Counted from the stretch's first letter, positions 33,160 to 42,700 are shown. The stretch is DNA of 64,000 bases from Laceyella putida (GCF_042665195.1 NZ_JBHTBW010000047.1:1-64000), one strand, 5' to 3'. The notes: generated by a model not told the origin, from the letters alone. Translations and numbers: made by a program.

Positions 33160-36100
33160 ATGATCGATGTGAAACTGCAACCGGTTCTTCATCGTTTAGC
33201 CGCGGTGGAACAAGCGATGAAGAAGCGGCAAGATGAAGAGCATCACAAGAAAATGGTAGACTTGATGCGGAAAGTGGCCAGAGGAGAATGGGTCATTGCC
33301 TTTTGCGGGCATTTTTCGGCGGGCAAATCATCCATGCTCAATGAGCTTTATGGGGAGCAACTGTTGCCCACCAGCCCGATCCCGACCAGCGCCAATGTTG
33401 TGAAAATCATGGCCGGTAGAGACCAAGTCACTCTGTATTTGAACACAGGGGAAATCCACCGTTTTGCCGGTACTTATACCGAACAGGAATTAAAGGCCCT
33501 CTGCAAAAATGGGGAAGAGGTGTTGGCTGTCCATGTTGAGCGCCAGACGGCGGCGTTGCCGGAGAGAGTGGCGTTGTTGGACACGCCTGGTGTGGATTCG
33601 GCTGATGATGCGCACCAAGCGGTGACACTCTCCGCCTTGCATCTGGCGGACGCCATTTTTTACATGATGGATTATAACCATGTGCAATCTGAAGGCAATC
33701 TCTCCTTTATCAAGCAATTGATGGAGCGGAAAGAGCAAGTGTATCTCATTATCAATCAAATAGATAAACATCGGGATGCGGAGCTTCCCTTCAGATCTTA
33801 CCAGGCGAGTGTGGAGAAAACGTTTGCTGAGTGGGGGATACATCCGCAAGGCGTTTTTTACACGTCCCTTGCCGATCGCTCTCATCCCTATAATCAGTTG
33901 GCGGAATGCAAGGCGCTGATCCACCAACTGATGCGCGGGCGGGATCGCCATCTGGAGGAGAGTGTGCGGAAAGAAGCCCTTTATCTGATTCATGAACACG
34001 TTTCTTGGTTGCGTTTGTGTGAACAGGAAGAGCGCAAACGGTTGGAGGAGAAGCGGCTTAAGCCAACCCCTCCTCACGGGCGGAGCTTGGGCGAGTGGCT
34101 GGATGAATGCGAAGCCGGGTTAAGTGAGCTTGACGAACAAAGCAGGCGGGAACGGGAAGAGTGGGTTCAAGGGTTAAACGCACTGCTCAAAAACGCCTAT
34201 TTGATGCCGGCATACTTACGCGAGTTGGCCCGCAATTATCTGGAAACGGTGCTGACGCCGTTTAAAGTGGGGCTCTTATTCAGCGGCAAAAAGACCGAAC
34301 AAGAAAAAGAACGGCGCCGCCAAGCGTTTTATGAACAGTTGCGGCAAACGGTGGAAACGCAACTGGAAGTCCATCTGAAAACAAGCCTGATGCAATTTGC
34401 CAAAGAACGGCAACTTGACACGGAAGCGATGGGGGAAGCGATTTACCAACCCGTTTCTTGGATTTCCCCCGACATGTTGGCGCAGGTGATCAAACCGGGT
34501 GCCGAGTGGTCAGGCGCCTATGTGTTGACTTACACCGAAGATTTGGCCCAAGCCATCAAGAAAAGGGCCCGCGAGTGGGCGGAAACAGTCTACGCTCGCA
34601 TGAAGGAAGAGCGGGACGAGCAGGTGCAAGCGAAAAAGGCGGGGTTGGCGGCGCAGATAAATGAGATTCGCCAAGCGATGGCGGCGGAACACCAGTTGGC
34701 GACGATGGAACAAGAACGGGCCGCTTATCTGGAGACGCTTCTCAAAATCGTGGAGGGCGCCATCGAGGTGACCGAGTCTGACCTTTCTTCCTTATTGATT
34801 GAAGACATCCGCAGCGCTCAGCAACGTTACGAAGTGAAACCGGCGGAAGAACCAACCGAGGTCGGCGATGAGTTGATTGAATGGGTGGCGAAACCCATTG
34901 AGGCATCCCAAGCGGCAGGGCGCACGAGTCAGGTTCTGCATCTGGTGGAGCAGGCGGAACGCTGGTTGCAAGAGTTGCCGGGCTTTGCCCAGTTGCGGCA
35001 GGAATGGCGGGAAAAACGCGCGCGGATTGCGGAGAAACAGTATACAGTAGCCCTATTTGGCGCATTTAGCGCCGGCAAATCTTCTTTTGCCAATGCGCTC
35101 TTGGGAAATCGCGTATTGCCGGTATCCCCGCATCCGACGACGGCGACGATTCATCGAATTAGCCCGCCCACCGATCAACACGCCCATGGAGAAGCGGTGA
35201 TTCGCTTTAAATCGCGGGACGCGCTTTTCCATGACTTAAAGCAGGTGTACGCTTTATTTCATCGGGAAGTGGAGTCATTGGATGAAGCGATTTCCGGGAT
35301 CGGGAAACTGTTGCAGGAGCCGACCGCCTACACCAAGCAAAAGCTGGCGATCCCTTTTTTGCGCGCGATTCAACAGGGGTACGGGGGTCTTGCTGCCGAG
35401 TTGGGCGGCGAAAAAGTGGTTTCGCAAGAGGAATGTGAAGCGTTTGTCGCCAATGAGGCCAAGTCGGCGTTTGTGGAATCGGTAACTCTGCATTATGATG
35501 CGCCATTAACCCGGCAGGGGATTACGATCGTGGATACGCCAGGGGCTGATTCGATTCATGCGCGCCATACGGAAGTGGCGTTCCAATACATTAAAAACAG
35601 CGATGCCATAATTTATGTCACTTATTTCAATCACCCTTTTTCCCGCGCTGACCGCGAATTTTTGATCCAGCTGGGACGGGTGAAAGATGTCTTCTCGCTG
35701 GATAAGATGTTTTTTGTGATTAATGCGGCCGACTTGGCTTCCTCCGAGGCGGAGCTGACCATGGTGCAACAGTATATCGAAAGCCAGTTGCAACAATACG
35801 GCATCCGCCAGCCGCGCCTCTTTGCGTTGTCCAGTCTCCAAGCTTTGGCTGAGCCGCATGATGAACGTATGGCACGTTTTGAGCGATCGTTCCTTTCGTT
35901 TATCCTGCATGATCTGACGGAAGTCTCATTAAACCAGTTGGGCAGTGAAGTGAAACGGGCGGAACGGATGCTGGAGCAGATGGGACAAACGCTTAAGCAA
36001 AGCAAGGCGGAGCAAGAAGCGAACAGGCTGGCTTTGGCCGATGAACGGGAAGCGTTGGAGCGCATCATCCGCACGAGCGGAGGAAAAGCGGAAGAACAAG

Positions 36101-36795
36101 CGTTGGAACAAGAGTTGAATGAGTTGATCTATTATGTGAAGCAACGGCTGTTCTACCGCTATCATGATGTGTTTACGGAGATATTCAATCCGTCCGCGCT
36201 GCGGGAGGACGGTCAAGTGAAAGAGAAGTTGCAAGGGTGTGTTTGGGAACTGGTTGAGTTTATCAAGCACGACTTGTTGCAAGAAATGCGGGCGACAGCG
36301 CTCAGGATGGAGAAATGGATGACGCAGGCCCAAGGGGCCTTGGCGGAGACAATCGCTGAGCGGTGCCGAACGGTTCGCCCGCAGTTCCAAGCGGCATTCA
36401 CCAGTGAGGGAAGTGTCCCTTCTCCCGCGCTGACCGAACCTTTTGCCGATCTGACCTTGACTTCATTCAAAAAATCGCTCGGTTTGTTTAAAAACGCCAA
36501 AGCCTTTTTCGAAAAAGGGGAAAAGGTGCACATGGAAACGGCGTTAAAGGAAGTGCTGGAACAAGCGGTGACCACTTACTTGGAAAAGAGCAAAGCGGAG
36601 TGGAAGTCTTATTATGTTGCGGCATGGCAAGAAGCGGTCGAGCAAGTGAAACGAGCGTTGCGGCATGAAGTGGTTCGCGAGTACGAGTGGTTGGAGCAAG
36701 GATTCGACGAGGCACTCCCGCTGGATGTGTTTATGGAAACCAAACGGCAATTTGCCCGGGTAAGCGCAGAGCTGAACAAGGTTCTGGCCGAATGA
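33160..36795 (+). CDS. dynA: Two-headed bacterial dynamin DynA
   Basis: 1211 residues, very close in length to B. subtilis DynA. Two dynamin modules in tandem: first P-loop GHFSAGKSS (50-58) with G3 DTPGVDS, second GAFSAGKSS (about 634-642) with G3 DTPGADS, each followed by helical stalk regions. Such proteins tether and fuse membranes without GTP turnover in vitro and help cells survive phage and pore-forming agents. AAAAGGAG sets the ATG. Monocistronic with a good terminator. Confidence 0.95.
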   Translation: MIDVKLQPVLHRLAAVEQAMKKRQDEEHHKKMVDLMRKVARGEWVIAFCGHFSAGKSSMLNELYGEQLLPTSPIPTSANVVKIMAGRDQVTLYLNTGEIHRFAGTYTEQELKALCKNGEEVLAVHVERQTAALPERVALLDTPGVDSADDAHQAVTLSALHLADAIFYMMDYNHVQSEGNLSFIKQLMERKEQVYLIINQIDKHRDAELPFRSYQASVEKTFAEWGIHPQGVFYTSLADRSHPYNQLAECKALIHQLMRGRDRHLEESVRKEALYLIHEHVSWLRLCEQEERKRLEEKRLKPTPPHGRSLGEWLDECEAGLSELDEQSRREREEWVQGLNALLKNAYLMPAYLRELARNYLETVLTPFKVGLLFSGKKTEQEKERRRQAFYEQLRQTVETQLEVHLKTSLMQFAKERQLDTEAMGEAIYQPVSWISPDMLAQVIKPGAEWSGAYVLTYTEDLAQAIKKRAREWAETVYARMKEERDEQVQAKKAGLAAQINEIRQAMAAEHQLATMEQERAAYLETLLKIVEGAIEVTESDLSSLLIEDIRSAQQRYEVKPAEEPTEVGDELIEWVAKPIEASQAAGRTSQVLHLVEQAERWLQELPGFAQLRQEWREKRARIAEKQYTVALFGAFSAGKSSFANALLGNRVLPVSPHPTTATIHRISPPTDQHAHGEAVIRFKSRDALFHDLKQVYALFHREVESLDEAISGIGKLLQEPTAYTKQKLAIPFLRAIQQGYGGLAAELGGEKVVSQEECEAFVANEAKSAFVESVTLHYDAPLTRQGITIVDTPGADSIHARHTEVAFQYIKNSDAIIYVTYFNHPFSRADREFLIQLGRVKDVFSLDKMFFVINAADLASSEAELTMVQQYIESQLQQYGIRQPRLFALSSLQALAEPHDERMARFERSFLSFILHDLTEVSLNQLGSEVKRAERMLEQMGQTLKQSKAEQEANRLALADEREALERIIRTSGGKAEEQALEQELNELIYYVKQRLFYRYHDVFTEIFNPSALREDGQVKEKLQGCVWELVEFIKHDLLQEMRATALRMEKWMTQAQGALAETIAERCRTVRPQFQAAFTSEGSVPSPALTEPFADLTLTSFKKSLGLFKNAKAFFEKGEKVHMETALKEVLEQAVTTYLEKSKAEWKSYYVAAWQEAVEQVKRALRHEVVREYEWLEQGFDEALPLDVFMETKRQFARVSAELNKVLAE

Positions 36796-36825
36796 CGGGA
36801 CTTAGGGAAAGAATGGAAAACGAAC

Positions 36826-36855
36826 ACCTTCGCAAATTGTTTTGCGAAGGTTTTT
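36826..36855 (+). terminator. Intrinsic terminator after dynA
   Basis: ACCTTCGCAAA (36826-36836) pairs with TTTGCGAAGGT (36841-36851), followed by TTTT. Confidence 0.9.
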
Positions 36856-36918
36856 ATGTTTATGTGATAGATAAGATTTAATTTCATCGAATCGAAATAT
36901 TTACTTTATGTAGGTAGG

Positions 36919-36948
36919 TTGACCCTCTATTTCGACAAAGCGTACAAT
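36919..36948 (+). promoter_or_regulatory. Sigma-A promoter of the M23 peptidase gene
   Basis: TTGACC (36919-36924), an 18-base spacer and TACAAT (36943-36948), about 90 bases before the start codon. Confidence 0.65.
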
Positions 36949-37039
36949 GAATAAGCGAAAGGGTAAATGGATGGTTCGGGTCAAGTGTGGGTTCGTTTAG
37001 TTACCTTAAGGTTAATGCAAAATGATCGAGGAGATGACC

Positions 37040-38224
37040 ATGAAAAAGGCATCTTTATTCATAGCGATGGTCAGCCTATCTGGGTTGATTGTCTTCCTGC
37101 CTCCAAGCAATAAAGCGTGGTTGCAAATGATGGGCAATTTGGTTGAAGCTGACCTTGTCACCACTCTGCCTCCATCTCCGACTGACGGGGGACCGGGGCG
37201 CGACGTGAAGCAAGAGAAGCCGGCCGTGGTCATGCCCGAGCCCAAGCCAACAACGGATCAACCGGTAGAGGATCAACAACAAGGCATCGCATTAAAGGTG
37301 AAGCAAAAAAATGGACATGCCTATATTCAGCTTGACGAAATAAAGCAACATCTGCCGATCAAAGGACAGGTTGATTTCACCTCCGGCAAAATCTCACTCA
37401 AATATCAAGATTTGCAGATTGAATTGGTCCGCGACAATCCGGTTATGAACCTGAACGGCATTTATGCCCCATTGGAGGCGGCGCCGCTCATGCAAGATTC
37501 GGTGGCGTGGATTCCCGTATCCATCTTGCAAGAGGTGTTTAAGCAATCACTCAAGATTGAGCGCAACCAGGTTGTCTGGATCGCGGATGAAGCGGATGTT
37601 CCGGCTTTTGCCCAAAAGCCAACATTACCTGAATACTCCGCTCGGGACATGATTGAGTACTTATCTTTTTTGGAAACCCCGATCAAGGGAGCCCATGTCA
37701 GCACAAAAGCTTCCCATTTGCCGGGAGCCCCTCGCACTTATCGGAATGGGGTGCACGAAGGGCTGGATTGGTACAGTTATGGAACGGGCGTCCTGATCGA
37801 TAAGAAAACACCCATCCATTCCATCGCTGATGGGGTAGTCGTCCGTGCGGATCATGGTTATCGGGAAATGACCACACCAGAGCGGGAAGCGTTGTTGGCG
37901 AAGGGATCCGACAATGACGGGCAAACCCCTGAATACATCCTTGACCGGATGCGGGGCCGATCGGTATGGATTCAATATGACAAAGGAATTTTGGCCCGTT
38001 ATGTGCATTTGGACCGAATTCCTGATCATGTAAAAGTAGGACAAAAGATCAAAGCTGGCGAAATCATAGGTTACGTTGGTAATTCTGGAACGAGTGACGG
38101 TGCGAAAGGCAATGATAATGGGTTGCATCTGCACTTGGATCTGCTTCTTTACGGTGACTGGTTTTGGAACCGATACAGCCCTGAAGAACGCAGGATGATT
38201 TTGGAAGGTGTCTTCAATCAATAA
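37040..38224 (+). CDS. M23-family metallopeptidase, exported
   Basis: 394 residues; ATG 37040 chosen for GAGGAG at 37028-37033 and because the signal segment MKKASLFIAMVSLSGL begins there. After the signal or anchor comes a Pro-rich stretch (45-75), a copper-amine-oxidase-N-like stalk domain (about 80-180), and the LytM/M23 domain (225-390) with zinc ligands in HEGLDW and HLHLDL. A peptidoglycan endopeptidase in the cell envelope; an insert around 290-310 interrupts the M23 core. Confidence 0.88.
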   Translation: MKKASLFIAMVSLSGLIVFLPPSNKAWLQMMGNLVEADLVTTLPPSPTDGGPGRDVKQEKPAVVMPEPKPTTDQPVEDQQQGIALKVKQKNGHAYIQLDEIKQHLPIKGQVDFTSGKISLKYQDLQIELVRDNPVMNLNGIYAPLEAAPLMQDSVAWIPVSILQEVFKQSLKIERNQVVWIADEADVPAFAQKPTLPEYSARDMIEYLSFLETPIKGAHVSTKASHLPGAPRTYRNGVHEGLDWYSYGTGVLIDKKTPIHSIADGVVVRADHGYREMTTPEREALLAKGSDNDGQTPEYILDRMRGRSVWIQYDKGILARYVHLDRIPDHVKVGQKIKAGEIIGYVGNSGTSDGAKGNDNGLHLHLDLLLYGDWFWNRYSPEERRMILEGVFNQ

Positions 38225-38232
38225 GGGACACG

Positions 38233-38265
38233 GGTGTTAATCTCACTACAAAGATTAACACCTTA
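38233..38265 (+). terminator. Intrinsic terminator after the M23 gene
   Basis: GGTGTTAATCT (38233-38243) pairs with AGATTAACACC (38252-38262), then TTATTTACTTTC. Confidence 0.75.
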
Positions 38266-38344
38266 TTTACTTTCTCTTTAACCAATTGGATTACCATGGT
38301 ATTATACAGAAATGTTGCGCTGACTAGGGCGGAGGTGAGGCGGT

Positions 38345-38878
38345 TTGAAAACTTTTGCTTCATGGCTGACTCGATACGATCATTCATTGATTCAGCTGGT
38401 TAATTGTCATTGGAAATGTCGTTTATTGGATTGGCTGATGCCGCGGATCACTCATCTGGGTGGCCCCACGGCTACGATCGGCTTTTTGATTGTGTGGTAC
38501 TTGTTCATGCCCAAAGACTTCAAAACATGGGCAGTGGAAGGCATGATCGCCTTGGCCGGCAGCCATTTGATGGTGCGATTGCTGAAAATGTTTATGCCTC
38601 GAATCCGTCCTTATTTGCGGCTTGAGCATTTGCATACATTTCCCAATCCATTGACAGATTATTCTTTTCCATCAGGCCATACCACAGCGGCGTTTTCTGT
38701 CGCCGTGACGTTTATCTTGCATTCAACGGCATTTATCTATATCTTATTGCCTTATGCTGTGATTGTCGGTTTCTCGCGCATGTACCTCGCTTTGCATTAT
38801 CCAACCGATGTATTGATCGGCACATGCTTGGGAAGCGCGTTTGCGGTCGGTTCGGTGTATCTGTTTCAAGTGGTATAA
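38345..38878 (+). CDS. PAP2-family membrane phosphatase (undecaprenyl-PP phosphatase type)
   Basis: 177 residues, TTG start at 38345 after GGCGGAGGTGAGG. Five or six membrane spans. The three PAP2 motifs are complete: KMFMPRIRPY (C1), FPSGHTTA (C2) and SRMYLALHYPTDV (C3). Members of this size in Bacillus (BcrC, YodM) dephosphorylate undecaprenyl pyrophosphate or phosphatidylglycerol phosphate; which one is not decided here. Confidence 0.9.
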   Translation: MKTFASWLTRYDHSLIQLVNCHWKCRLLDWLMPRITHLGGPTATIGFLIVWYLFMPKDFKTWAVEGMIALAGSHLMVRLLKMFMPRIRPYLRLEHLHTFPNPLTDYSFPSGHTTAAFSVAVTFILHSTAFIYILLPYAVIVGFSRMYLALHYPTDVLIGTCLGSAFAVGSVYLFQVV

Positions 38879-38884
38879 CCCATT

Positions 38885-38928
38885 CAGCCCCTTTCCGCAC
38901 AAATTGTTTGGAAAGGGGCTGATTTCCT
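38885..38928 (+). terminator. Intrinsic terminator after the PAP2 gene
   Basis: CAGCCCCTTTCC (38885-38896) pairs with GGAAAGGGGCTG (38910-38921), then ATTTCCTTT. Confidence 0.85.
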
Positions 38929-38941
38929 TTGCACAGACCTC

Positions 38942-39030
38942 TTACCATTCACCAACAATTGTGCTACAATATAGAATAGACCAACTTTTCTTTTTGCCCC
39001 AACTAGACTTTTTTTTGTGGGGTTTTTTTT
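38942..39030 (+). ncRNA. Candidate small RNA with own promoter and T8 tail
   Basis: TTACCA (38942-38947), 17 bases, and the extended -10 TGCTACAAT (box 38965-38970) are followed by a short pyrimidine-rich stretch, a weak CCCCA/TGGGG hairpin (38997-39022) and eight Ts. The transcript would be about 50 bases. It lies after the PAP2 terminator and before a convergent gene, so it serves no obvious coding region. Confidence 0.3.
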
Positions 39031-39330
39031 CTATCCAAATATGTCAAAAACTTTCCCACTGATAAAAGTGAATGTTTCATCCATTTTGACTGCACAGCCA
39101 TCGACAAAATGGATGTGGATCTGCTCATCTGTGTCTGTGATCAACGTGATATGCAGTGGTTTGCGATGGGTTGGTGCAAAATGAATCCGGGCTTCTACCT
39201 TCGCTTCTTGCACGGGTGAAGGTGATTGTTCCACTGATTGCAATTGCACATGGTATTGCGGTTGAGTGGTCAGGTCAAACAGGAAGGGGTGTAATTCGGC
39301 GGGCTTTCCAGTAATGAGCAACGTCAACAT
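39031..39330 (-). CDS. Small protein, DUF3970-like N-terminus, unknown
   Basis: 99 residues, minus strand. The first 55 residues (MLTLLITGKPAELHPFLFDL and on) have the strand-helix-strand pattern seen in DUF3970 proteins of Bacillales; the C-terminal 40 residues (DTDEQIHIHFVDGCAVKMDE) are beta-rich and unassigned. The family call is tentative. Divergent from the HTH/TPR regulator gene. Confidence 0.6.
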   Translation of the reverse strand: MLTLLITGKPAELHPFLFDLTTQPQYHVQLQSVEQSPSPVQEAKVEARIHFAPTHRKPLHITLITDTDEQIHIHFVDGCAVKMDETFTFISGKVFDIFG

Positions 39331-39526
39331 GGTTTCAATCCTCTCGTTCCTTTTTACTGAAAATTTTATATTGTGATACGAAGAGTATACATCCTGGAAA
39401 AATTTATGTCAAACTGATTCTTTGCGCGAAAAATCAATGACCTTAAATTCTAATGATGTTATTTTGTTGCAATTTCAACCAATCCATTAGTATTGCATTA
39501 AAACACCAAACAAAGAGGTGAACGTG

Positions 39527-40849
39527 ATGGAATATATTCATCCCAGTCAAGTAGGTGAATTGCTGCGCAAGCGGAGGAAAGAACTGGGTCTGCGGCTGGA
39601 GGATCTGGCCGATGATTTCATTTCCCCGTCCACGATAAGCAATATTGAACGCGGCATTACCTATGTGAATGAGGAAAAGGTGCGTTATATTGCCGACAAA
39701 TTGGGTGTGAATCTTGATCAGATCCATGAATTGTGGGCCAAAGAGAAGCAAGAAGAAGAGCAGATGGAATTGAAATTGGCGGCGGTGGAGAGCGTTGTGG
39801 ATTTGATGAATCCCGATAAGGGACTGGAGAAACTGCGCAAATTGCCAGTTCCCAATAACCATTTGTCCACGGCTTATGTACATTTTTTGCGCGGGAAAAT
39901 ATATCTGCAAAAAAAGAATTGGGTGAAGTCGCAAAATCATTTTTTGGAAGCGATCCGCATTGTTGACCAAAAGAATGAATGGTTAAAAAGCAATATCAAG
40001 GCGGCCAGTTACCATGAGTTGGGGCGCATTGCTATGGAGGTGCATGATGCGGACCAAGCCCTCAAGTATGTGGAAGAGGGAATCGAGCATTATCAAGAGG
40101 ATGGTGACCGCAACGACTACAAAGCGATGTTATTGACCGCCAAAGTGAAGGTGTTAGAAAAGTTGGAGAGACTGGAAGAGGGGTTGCGGCTTATTGAAGA
40201 ATTGTGGACAGAGATTCATGAGATTAAAAATGTGGAAGTGGTGTTGGAATTATCTCAATCGCGCATTTCCATGTTGACCAAGCTTAAATTGTATGATGAA
40301 GCGATTCAGTATGCCAACAATGGGATCGAGTTGGCGCGGATCAACAAAAAACCGGAGCATGCGTCTGAGCTGTGGATGATGCTGGGAGGCATTCATCTGC
40401 GCAAGGGCAAATGGGACGAGGCGGAAGATTGTTTTCGCACGGCGCTCTTCCTGCAAGAAAAGATAAAATCGGATGAATTGAAAATCAAAACACATACATA
40501 CTTGGGTATGGTGTTGTTGGAACAAGGGAAAAGCGAAGAAGCCAGACATGTGCTGGAAGAAGCTGTGGCCATTTGTGAACGAAATCACCAGACGATGCCA
40601 CATCGGGAAACGTATATTGTGTTGGGGGATTGTTACGCCAGACAAGGCGAGTATGCGCAAGCGATCCAGGTGTATGAAAAAGTGTGGAAAATGGCCCGGA
40701 AAAAAGGGGATAAGCCTCAAGAGCATAAGGTGATCCTCAAATTGGCCAGATGTTATGAACAACAGGATAAAGAGAAATTTGCCGAGTTTTTGCAAGAGTT
40801 ATATCGCGTGGAAAACGAATTGGATTTGGAACTGGATGTCCCTTATTAA
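39527..40849 (+). CDS. XRE-HTH/TPR regulator of RRNPP type
   Basis: 440 residues, ATG 39527 placed by AGAGGTG (39514-39520). N-terminal XRE helix-turn-helix (residues about 5-62: VGELLRKRRKELGLRLEDLA, then SPSTISNIERG) followed by about eight tetratricopeptide-like repeats to the end. This is the layout of peptide-sensing regulators (PlcR, NprR, PrgX, Rap). No signal-peptide gene was found within the 90 bases downstream before the next terminator, so it may be an orphan sensor or respond to a peptide coded elsewhere. Confidence 0.85.
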   Translation: MEYIHPSQVGELLRKRRKELGLRLEDLADDFISPSTISNIERGITYVNEEKVRYIADKLGVNLDQIHELWAKEKQEEEQMELKLAAVESVVDLMNPDKGLEKLRKLPVPNNHLSTAYVHFLRGKIYLQKKNWVKSQNHFLEAIRIVDQKNEWLKSNIKAASYHELGRIAMEVHDADQALKYVEEGIEHYQEDGDRNDYKAMLLTAKVKVLEKLERLEEGLRLIEELWTEIHEIKNVEVVLELSQSRISMLTKLKLYDEAIQYANNGIELARINKKPEHASELWMMLGGIHLRKGKWDEAEDCFRTALFLQEKIKSDELKIKTHTYLGMVLLEQGKSEEARHVLEEAVAICERNHQTMPHRETYIVLGDCYARQGEYAQAIQVYEKVWKMARKKGDKPQEHKVILKLARCYEQQDKEKFAEFLQELYRVENELDLELDVPY

Positions 40850-40910
40850 CCGTTGGCGGTTGGGAATCCGCGCATTGGCCTGACCGGTCGGACCGAACGG
40901 TAACCTAAAA

Positions 40911-40938
40911 ACACCCTGGTAGCCCCAGGGTGTTTTTT
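40911..40938. terminator. Bidirectional terminator between the HTH/TPR and DUF1885 genes
   Basis: ACACCCTGG (40911-40919) pairs with CCAGGGTGT (40925-40933), with A run before and T run after. Confidence 0.88.
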
Positions 40939-41374
40939 ATTTGCGGGGATTGTAATAGATGATGCGTCCATTGAACAGATGCAGTTCCCCTTTAAGTCGT
41001 TTGGCCAAGTATTTGCAAAATTCATTGGCTTTGGCAAGATCCCCGTGCGTCGCTTGTTCCGGCAAGACGATCTGAATATAATGGAGACCCGTCTCTTCTT
41101 CCTGGCTGACGCCCACGATCAAGTAATGGTACAGTTGAGTTTGATTTCCATTAAGCAGCAGGTAGGGGATTCCCCCCTGTTCTTTTTCCTCCATGGTATA
41201 AGGGAAAGCGGCTGCCTTGTAATCCCAACCCAGCTGTTGGCCGGTCAACGAGGTCATATGCTGATAGTGCTCAAAGAGTTTTTTCACTTCAGCCAAGGTG
41301 ATCTCAGTCTGTGCCGAACCGTTCACCAATTTTATGTATGCGCTTTTATTCAATGAAATTCGCTCCTCATCCAT
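40937..41374 (-). CDS. DUF1885 family protein
   Basis: 145 residues, minus strand. The conserved DUF1885 features are clear: KSAYIKLVNGSAQTEIT near the start, TGQQLGWDYKAAAFPY in the middle and GELHLFNGRIIYYNPRK at the end. Cytosolic, function unknown, restricted mostly to Bacillales. Confidence 0.82.
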   Translation of the reverse strand: MDEERISLNKSAYIKLVNGSAQTEITLAEVKKLFEHYQHMTSLTGQQLGWDYKAAAFPYTMEEKEQGGIPYLLLNGNQTQLYHYLIVGVSQEEETGLHYIQIVLPEQATHGDLAKANEFCKYLAKRLKGELHLFNGRIIYYNPRK

Positions 41375-41580
41375 TGCTTTCTCATCTTTATTATCATCTT
41401 AGCATGGGGAGAAATGGTTGCGCAAATCAATCAAATCTTAGTATTTGGAAAGCGGACGGGCCACGGGGAATCCGTTTTTGTCGCGCGAACGTTTGAAAAT
41501 CGTTTTTTTCGGTTATAAGGTGTTGGGGCATGAAAGCGATGTTTTGAACGGGTTGGTTGATATCAATTGAATTTTTAAAA

Positions 41581-41626
41581 ATATCAAAAATTTTGTCTTG
41601 TTTTTGATATGTTGTTATGTTAGAAT
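41581..41626 (+). promoter_or_regulatory. Promoter and 10-bp inverted repeat before the GAF gene
   Basis: ATATCAAAAA (41581-41590) and TTTTTGATAT (41601-41610) form a perfect inverted repeat with a 10-base centre. It overlaps the putative -35 TTGTTT (41598-41603), which is 17 bases before TAGAAT (41621-41626). A dimeric repressor could act here. Confidence 0.5.
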
Positions 41627-41658
41627 TTCACTTATTCTACAGGTTTGGAGGCTTTCTG

Positions 41659-42099
41659 ATGCGTAAAGTGGATTTGCTCGACGAGTTACGCTCAGAGATC
41701 GGCGTCTTTTCGGACAAATGTGAGGATCAAATAGGCCATTTATACCAGTTTGTCTGTGACTGTTTGCAAAAAAGAATGTCAGGTTATAAATGGGTAAGCA
41801 TTTACTTGGTTCAGGATTTCTCCTTCTCGCTAAGTTATCAAATGGGAGAAACGTCGTTGCCGAAAAAGATCCCTTTTGGCGAAGGCTTGATGAGTGTGGC
41901 GGCGGCTAGAGGCAGCATGGTTCGCGAACGACTGGCTGAACAGGTAGAGGTGTACATGCCTTTTTACCGAGCGCATCATTTGATTGGTGTACTCGTTGTA
42001 GTAGCCAAACAGGAAGACGTAATTGATGAAGAAGACATCACTTTGTTTATGGAGTTAGCATCTCTTTTTGAGACGAAAGTGGGAAAACATCATTCGTGA
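41659..42099 (+). CDS. GAF-domain protein
   Basis: 146 residues, ATG 41659 after TTTGGAGG. A single GAF-like domain covers nearly the whole protein (about 15-140): YKWVSIYLVQDFSFSLSYQMG, then IPFGEGLMSVAAARG and PFYRAHHLIGVLVVVAK, the pattern of the GAF strands and the connecting helices. The cysteines of free-Met-sulfoxide reductases are not in the right places, so it is a sensor-like protein with unknown ligand. Confidence 0.75.
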   Translation: MRKVDLLDELRSEIGVFSDKCEDQIGHLYQFVCDCLQKRMSGYKWVSIYLVQDFSFSLSYQMGETSLPKKIPFGEGLMSVAAARGSMVRERLAEQVEVYMPFYRAHHLIGVLVVVAKQEDVIDEEDITLFMELASLFETKVGKHHS

Positions 42100-42247
42100 A
42101 AAAAGAGGTTTAGCTGATAGGTGGACGGGGAATAGGTTAATAACCCTGTCTTATCGAGCTTCTAGTAAGAGAGCGCTTCATGACCAAGGGCATTGCATCC
42201 GCAATGTCTTTCCTATTCTTCTAATAAGAAAGTGAGGAGGAGATAAG

Positions 42248-42550
42248 ATGAGTCTTTACGAACGACTGTATGACGAGTCCGAGAAAGCGAAAGTTCGCTT
42301 TGTTGGTTTCATATCCGAGAATGGCCGGTATGACTTCGGAATCGTGTATACACAAATGTTTTTTGGTAAGCCGCTGGTAATCTGCATGCAAACAGGACGC
42401 TCCTCATTACTTTGCTTAGAAGATGCTGAGAACTTGGAATATCTACAGAAGATCTTTAATCTTCGTTCACGAGAAGAAGCGGAAGAGATCGCCCTCTTTT
42501 TCAAAAACAATCTTCCCGCGATTACAATGGAAATAGAATCGGAGCATTGA
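42248..42550 (+). CDS. DUF3055 family protein
   Basis: 100 residues, ATG after GTGAGGAGGAG. The family blocks are LYDESEKAKVRFVGF and FFGKPLVICMQTGRSSLL. Cytosolic, function unknown. The 148-base leader has small hairpins, for example ATTGC/GCAAT around 42195-42210. Confidence 0.8.
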   Translation: MSLYERLYDESEKAKVRFVGFISENGRYDFGIVYTQMFFGKPLVICMQTGRSSLLCLEDAENLEYLQKIFNLRSREEAEEIALFFKNNLPAITMEIESEH

Positions 42551-42555
42551 TAGGT

Positions 42556-42586
42556 AGAGCAAGTCTTCGGATTTGCTCTTTTTTTG
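42556..42586 (+). terminator. Intrinsic terminator after the DUF3055 gene
   Basis: GAGCAAGTC (42557-42565) pairs with GATTTGCTC around a TTCG-type loop, followed by seven Ts. Confidence 0.88.
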
Positions 42587-42700
42587 TGGGCGAAATTCCC
42601 TTCCATACAAAAGTGGACGAAATGAGCCGTCTCAATCGGGTTCGCTTTTTTCTTGATTTTCGGCCACCCCAACCCGTAGTGGTGAGGATGTTCCTTCCCT

